From the NCBI RefSeq assembly GCF_000308755.1, contig NZ_BAGF01000150.1, forward strand, positions 46,436 through 110,435: 64,000 bases of DNA, read 5' to 3'. Below, one piece after another: positions 61,391 through 64,000 of the stretch. Positions within the stretch are counted from its first letter, which is position 1. Each line of letters begins with the position of its first letter. Position numbers and translations under genes: made by a program. Below the pieces are notes generated by a model. The model was not told where the DNA came from. It searched no databases and was given only the letters and a program-made list of their open reading frames with translations. The stretch comes from Nocardia pneumoniae NBRC 100136 (lineage in GTDB: Bacteria; Actinomycetota; Actinomycetes; Mycobacteriales; Mycobacteriaceae).

Positions 61391-61404
61391 GGGACGAAGG
61401 ACTC
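61391..61404 (+). promoter_or_regulatory. Predicted DevR box between the hpf relic and the UsfY-like gene
   Basis: GGGAC-GAAG-GACTC: perfect left half, three of five in the right. It is 90 bp before the UsfY-like gene and 195 bp from the start of the hpf relic. Confidence 0.4.
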
Positions 61405-61493
61405 TGCTCACAGGTTCGCCCAGCAGGCACGGTGGTCACCGGGCCGCGGCATCCGTCCAGCCGCGGCCGCTCGAACCGACATCGGAGGAACAC

Positions 61494-61784
61494 GTGAGCG
61501 ACATGGCATCCGGCCAGCCCTACCACGCCAAGCCGGGCGACAGCCTCGCCGACCCGTACAACATCCCCGGCATCGTGCTGTTCCTCGCCGGAGTAGTGGG
61601 CCTGGCATCCACACTCACCGCGGCCGGATACGGATTCACCGACTGGATCGCCCTCGGCGCCACAGCCACGACGGTGTGCTTCGTCGCCAGCGTGACACTG
61701 CTCCGGCTCGAGCATCTCCGCCTGCGTCACCTCGCCCAACGCTGCTCCCCTACCCTGTCCGAGGAGCCACAGCCGACCGACTGA
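61494..61784 (+). CDS. Small two-helix membrane protein, UsfY-like
   Basis: A 96-residue protein starting at a GTG with GGAGGA four bases upstream. The short polar N-terminus (HAKPGDSLADPYNIPG) is followed by two membrane helices (about 24-43 and 48-70) and a basic tail (RLEHLRLRHL). The layout resembles UsfY, a small membrane protein in mycobacterial stress operons; the similarity is weak. The function is unknown. Confidence 0.6.
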   Translation: MSDMASGQPYHAKPGDSLADPYNIPGIVLFLAGVVGLASTLTAAGYGFTDWIALGATATTVCFVASVTLLRLEHLRLRHLAQRCSPTLSEEPQPTD

Positions 61785-62029
61785 CGTTCGCTCGGGGGCC
61801 GCTGTCGCGGCCTCACTACCGCTCTTCGGGCGCTGCGAGACCGAGCATCCCTGTTCACGGATCGGCTCGCGGTGGATGGTGGCAACAACTGCCCAACGAA
61901 ATCCTCACTGGCATCGATCGGAACACAGTCGGATGGCCAGATGACCCGAGCGGCTTCGGCGGAGAACCCATCGCCACCGCGCAGCGAAGCTCTGGGTGGA
62001 TGTCCACCCGTCGCAAAAGCTCTCTTCTG
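61785..62029. other. Non-coding region next to transposase relic
   Basis: No gene is supported in these 245 bp. They may include further decayed transposase sequence. Confidence 0.35.
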
Positions 62030-62265
62030 CAGCGGATGTCGTCGGTTTCGACGGCGGTCATCCATTTCTCGAGTTGGCGGCCGCGTAGGTGACACATGAC
62101 CGCGGCGAATCGACGTGGCCGGTCCGTGCGCTGCGCGGCCAGCTGGACATGGTTCGGCGGCGCGATCGGTCACCGTGTCGACCCGGGCACCGCGTATGGA
62201 CCTCGATCAGGGACGTGCCGTGGTGTGTCCTCGGCGCAGGGCGAAGTCGACGATGCCGAGCACGC
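62030..62265 (-). pseudogene. ISL3-type transposase relic
   Basis: Minus-strand fragments in different frames read LGIVDFALRRGH (near 62260), HHGTSLIEVHTRCP and RGRQLEKWMTAVETDD (near 62080). ISL3-family transposases carry VDDFALRRGHxYGTVLVD and a ...LEEWMAAVEADD helix in this order, but about 200 residues apart; here most of the middle is deleted. No terminal repeats can be identified. Confidence 0.55.
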
Positions 62266-62380
62266 GGGGAGCGCATCCGGCCAGATAGCTGTTCTCGTCG
62301 AAGTCACCGCGTGCCTGCCGTTCGGCCAGCACATGTTTCGCGCTCGAAATGAGCGGATGGGCTCCGGACAGCGGTCGGAC

Positions 62381-63064
62381 TCACGGGGTGGAATCGGCTA
62401 CAGAAGTATCGATTCGAGCGTTCTCGTCGGCGCGGATGCGGCGGCGTAGATTGGCGAACTGCCGGGCCTGCATGATCAAGTGAGCGGGCTGGCCTAACAG
62501 AAAATCGGCGACCGACATCAAAGGGCGAGGCGCATCGCGTCCGATGGTGCGCACGACCAGGCGAGTGCGTCCGCCGGGCAACTCGGTCAGGTGGAAACCC
62601 CATACGCCTTGGGTGAACATCCGCGGAAGGGGTCCGCGTGGGTCGAAGGGGCGGCCACTGGGCAGTGCGAGATCGCTGCGCAGCACCAAGGTCGTCGGGC
62701 GATCGGCGATCGCCACCGTGAAATACATGCGCCCGTCGACGGTCGCATTGACCCGGTCACCTTCACGCAACTCCTGCCATTCCGGTACGATCCGCGTCGA
62801 ACTCGGCCGACCGCCGTTGTCCAGACGGTCCCAGCTGTACCAGCCGGCGCGGTCGGCGCCCATCTGGACCAGCCAGCGCCAGACCTCCTCCGGGGGCGCC
62901 TCGAGCGTCGTGGCCATGGTCGAGCAGCCCGTAGGAGCAGGCACCAGCATGTCACCGGGATACTCTCCCGCCACCTCTGCCGGGGTGGCGCCCCAGTGCA
63001 ACATCCGATGCCGCAGCGCCAAGGCCCCGACGCCCGTCGCCAACAGGGGAAGGGTCCATCCCAT
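62381..63064 (-). CDS. SRPBCC-family (START-like) protein
   Basis: A 227-residue protein with an N-terminal hydrophobic segment (about 5-20) that may anchor it to the membrane, then an SRPBCC ligand-binding fold: MATTLEAPPEEVWRWLVQMG near 49-68, the conserved GWYSWDRLDN near 73-82, and WGFHLTELPGGRTRLVVRT near 150-168. The ligand is unknown. A similar Trp-Tyr-Ser-Trp type occurs in many actinobacterial paralogues. Confidence 0.8.
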   Translation of the reverse strand: MGWTLPLLATGVGALALRHRMLHWGATPAEVAGEYPGDMLVPAPTGCSTMATTLEAPPEEVWRWLVQMGADRAGWYSWDRLDNGGRPSSTRIVPEWQELREGDRVNATVDGRMYFTVAIADRPTTLVLRSDLALPSGRPFDPRGPLPRMFTQGVWGFHLTELPGGRTRLVVRTIGRDAPRPLMSVADFLLGQPAHLIMQARQFANLRRRIRADENARIDTSVADSTP

Positions 63065-63206
63065 GTCGTGCCTCCCGTCAGGTGTCTTTCTCCTGGATCC
63101 AGCTCAACATGTGCGGTCCGCCGCTGACAGGGCCGATAGTCCCGAGACGCGGCAAGCCAGCAACCGGCACTGTGAGAACTTCGGGCGAACAGATCTCGCG
63201 AATGGA

Positions 63207-63542
63207 CTACCTGACGATCCGCTTCGCAATACGCGCACCGACGAGGAGTGCCGTCACGGCAACAACGCCGACCACAGTGATCAGTCGATTGACGTCGATC
63301 GCCGGCTGCCAGCTCACTCGCCCGTCCCGCAGCACGTAGACCCCCACGGGCTTGGCGCCCAAGCCGAATCCGACGCCAGATCCTTCCTGTCCGTCTTTGT
63401 CGCTGCCTCCACCACCGCCGCCACCGCCTGATACAGCGGCCGCCGCGATCAGCGTGGTGCCGTCCCGTTCGACCGGCTCGGCATACACCCGTTGCACCGC
63501 CATGGCATCCTTGGCCGACGCGAGAACGTCTTCGACCTTCAT
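63207..63542 (-). CDS. GerW (spore germination protein/YtfJ) family protein
   Basis: A 111-residue protein: MKVEDVLASAKDAMAVQRVY with VYAEPVERDGTTLI, a Gly-rich stretch, GVGFGLGAKPVGVYVLRDG, and a C-terminal membrane helix (about 85-104). This is the GerW/YtfJ pattern, which in non-sporulating actinobacteria has an unknown role. ATG 63542 is chosen over an upstream one because the family starts with MxVEDVL. Confidence 0.83.
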   Translation of the reverse strand: MKVEDVLASAKDAMAVQRVYAEPVERDGTTLIAAAAVSGGGGGGGGSDKDGQEGSGVGFGLGAKPVGVYVLRDGRVSWQPAIDVNRLITVVGVVAVTALLVGARIAKRIVR

Positions 63543-63592
63543 TGTGCTTCCTCCCGTCACGCGCCTGGACAGGGCTTCCATCCAGTCGTGCT

Positions 63593-63796
63593 TCAGTGTC
63601 CGGCTTCAGCCAGCCGCGCGAGAGAGTCGATCGGCCCTTGATCGTAGGAGAAACGGCAACAGATCCGGGCGCGCCCCAGGACGAAGGCGACCAGACCGAA
63701 GGGGATATTGATAAGGAACAACCACTCCCAGCCCAGATTCGCCAGCATGACGCCGCCGATGGTCGGCCCGATCGCGGGCGCGGCGACTGGCGTCAA
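63593..63796 (-). pseudogene. EmrB/QacA-type MFS transporter fragment
   Basis: A 67-residue frame contains PAIGPTIGGVMLANLGWEWLF followed by INIPFGLVAFVLG, the motif-C region of 14-helix drug exporters. It has no start and breaks off after this helix into unrelated residues. Everything before and after it in a transporter of about 470 residues is missing. Confidence 0.7.
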
Positions 63797-64000
63797 GCCG
63801 CTCGGCCGTTCAAGTGGGGCCGGAGGCTTGCTCGTCGTCGCGGGAATCCGGGATCTTGGCGGGTTTCAGCCGCGGTGTAACCCGGGCTTGTTCGGCTGCG
63901 GCCGTGCTGCGGAATTGGCCCGGGTGGCGGGTTCCTCAGACCCTGGCGCGTCGGCTACGTGGCGCTGACTGTCTGTTCTGGCGGCGGCTCTGGCATCGAG
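63797..64000. other. Right edge, nothing identified
   Basis: Apart from possible continuation of the transporter relic I see no gene or site in these last 204 bp. Confidence 0.35.

Noticed and set aside
62270..62330. Minus-strand peptide LAERQARGDFDENSYLAG resembling a SHOCT motif
   Set aside because: Short and partial, adjoining the transposase relic in the same frame; could be coincidence.

Overview
The window is about two-thirds G+C, uses GTG starts freely and packs genes tightly with 4-bp ATGA overlaps. It has wax ester synthase/diacylglycerol acyltransferases, a mycothiol-nitroreductase-like protein, Acg-type FMN nitroreductases, deazaflavin-type proteins and a DevR/DevS oxygen-sensing pair. 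This points to a mycolic-acid actinobacterium of the Mycobacteriales, most likely Nocardia or a close relative. Genus is an inference. I see no rRNA, tRNA, CRISPR array or replication origin.

The main theme is a dormancy (DosR/DevR-type) gene cluster spread over almost the whole window. Relatives of genes known from the Mycobacterium tuberculosis DosR regulon are gathered here: an Rv2004c-like kinase (cut by the left edge), an Rv0571c-like phosphoribosyltransferase-hydrolase with a PRPP synthase, two WS/DGATs, a CBS protein, an Rv2625c-like site-2 protease, PEP synthase, three tandem-domain universal stress proteins, an Rv1733c-like membrane protein, an Rv0079-like hibernation factor, three Acg-type nitroreductases, the response regulator DevR, the heme kinase DevS, and narK-narGHJI. 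Upstream of many of these I find 14-bp sites of the form GGGAC-N4-GTCCC or GGGAC-N4-GGCCC, some in pairs.

Layout: 1-5.4 kb nucleotide/PRPP genes and a copper-type P-ATPase with an N-terminal cupredoxin domain; 5.7-9.3 kb SHOCT protein, WS/DGAT, membrane deazaflavin-type protein, CBS-BON protein; 9.4-15.0 kb minus-strand operon acetyl-CoA synthetase, E1 alpha, E1 beta, E2, acyl carrier protein; 15.3-17.8 kb flavodoxin, DUF2267, site-2 protease and a broken phosphoribosyltransferase; 18.0-23.6 kb an accessory island with integrase, HTH and esterase remnants and a sulfur/CstR-like module with three palindromic operators; 23.6-34.3 kb WS/DGAT, PEP synthase, stress proteins, SDR, devR, DUF4389, PAP2; 34.4-42.1 kb a PAP2-kinase-flippase-like fusion, Rv1733c-like, hpf, stress protein, nitroreductase; 42.4-46.4 kb ArsR regulator, pckG, SulP transporter; 46.5-56.6 kb devS, narK, narGHJI; 56.9-64 kb nitroreductases, small proteins and several gene relics.

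Taken together the intact genes form a hypoxia programme: oxygen sensing (DevS to DevR), nitrate respiration (NarK/NarGHJI), rerouting of carbon at the PEP-pyruvate-acetyl-CoA node (PEP synthase, PEP carboxykinase, a dehydrogenase complex, acetyl-CoA synthetase), lipid storage (WS/DGAT), ribosome hibernation (HPF) and stress proteins. Relics of a second hpf, an SDR, a membrane protein, a phosphoribosyltransferase and an ISL3-type transposase show that the cluster has been repeatedly duplicated and pruned.
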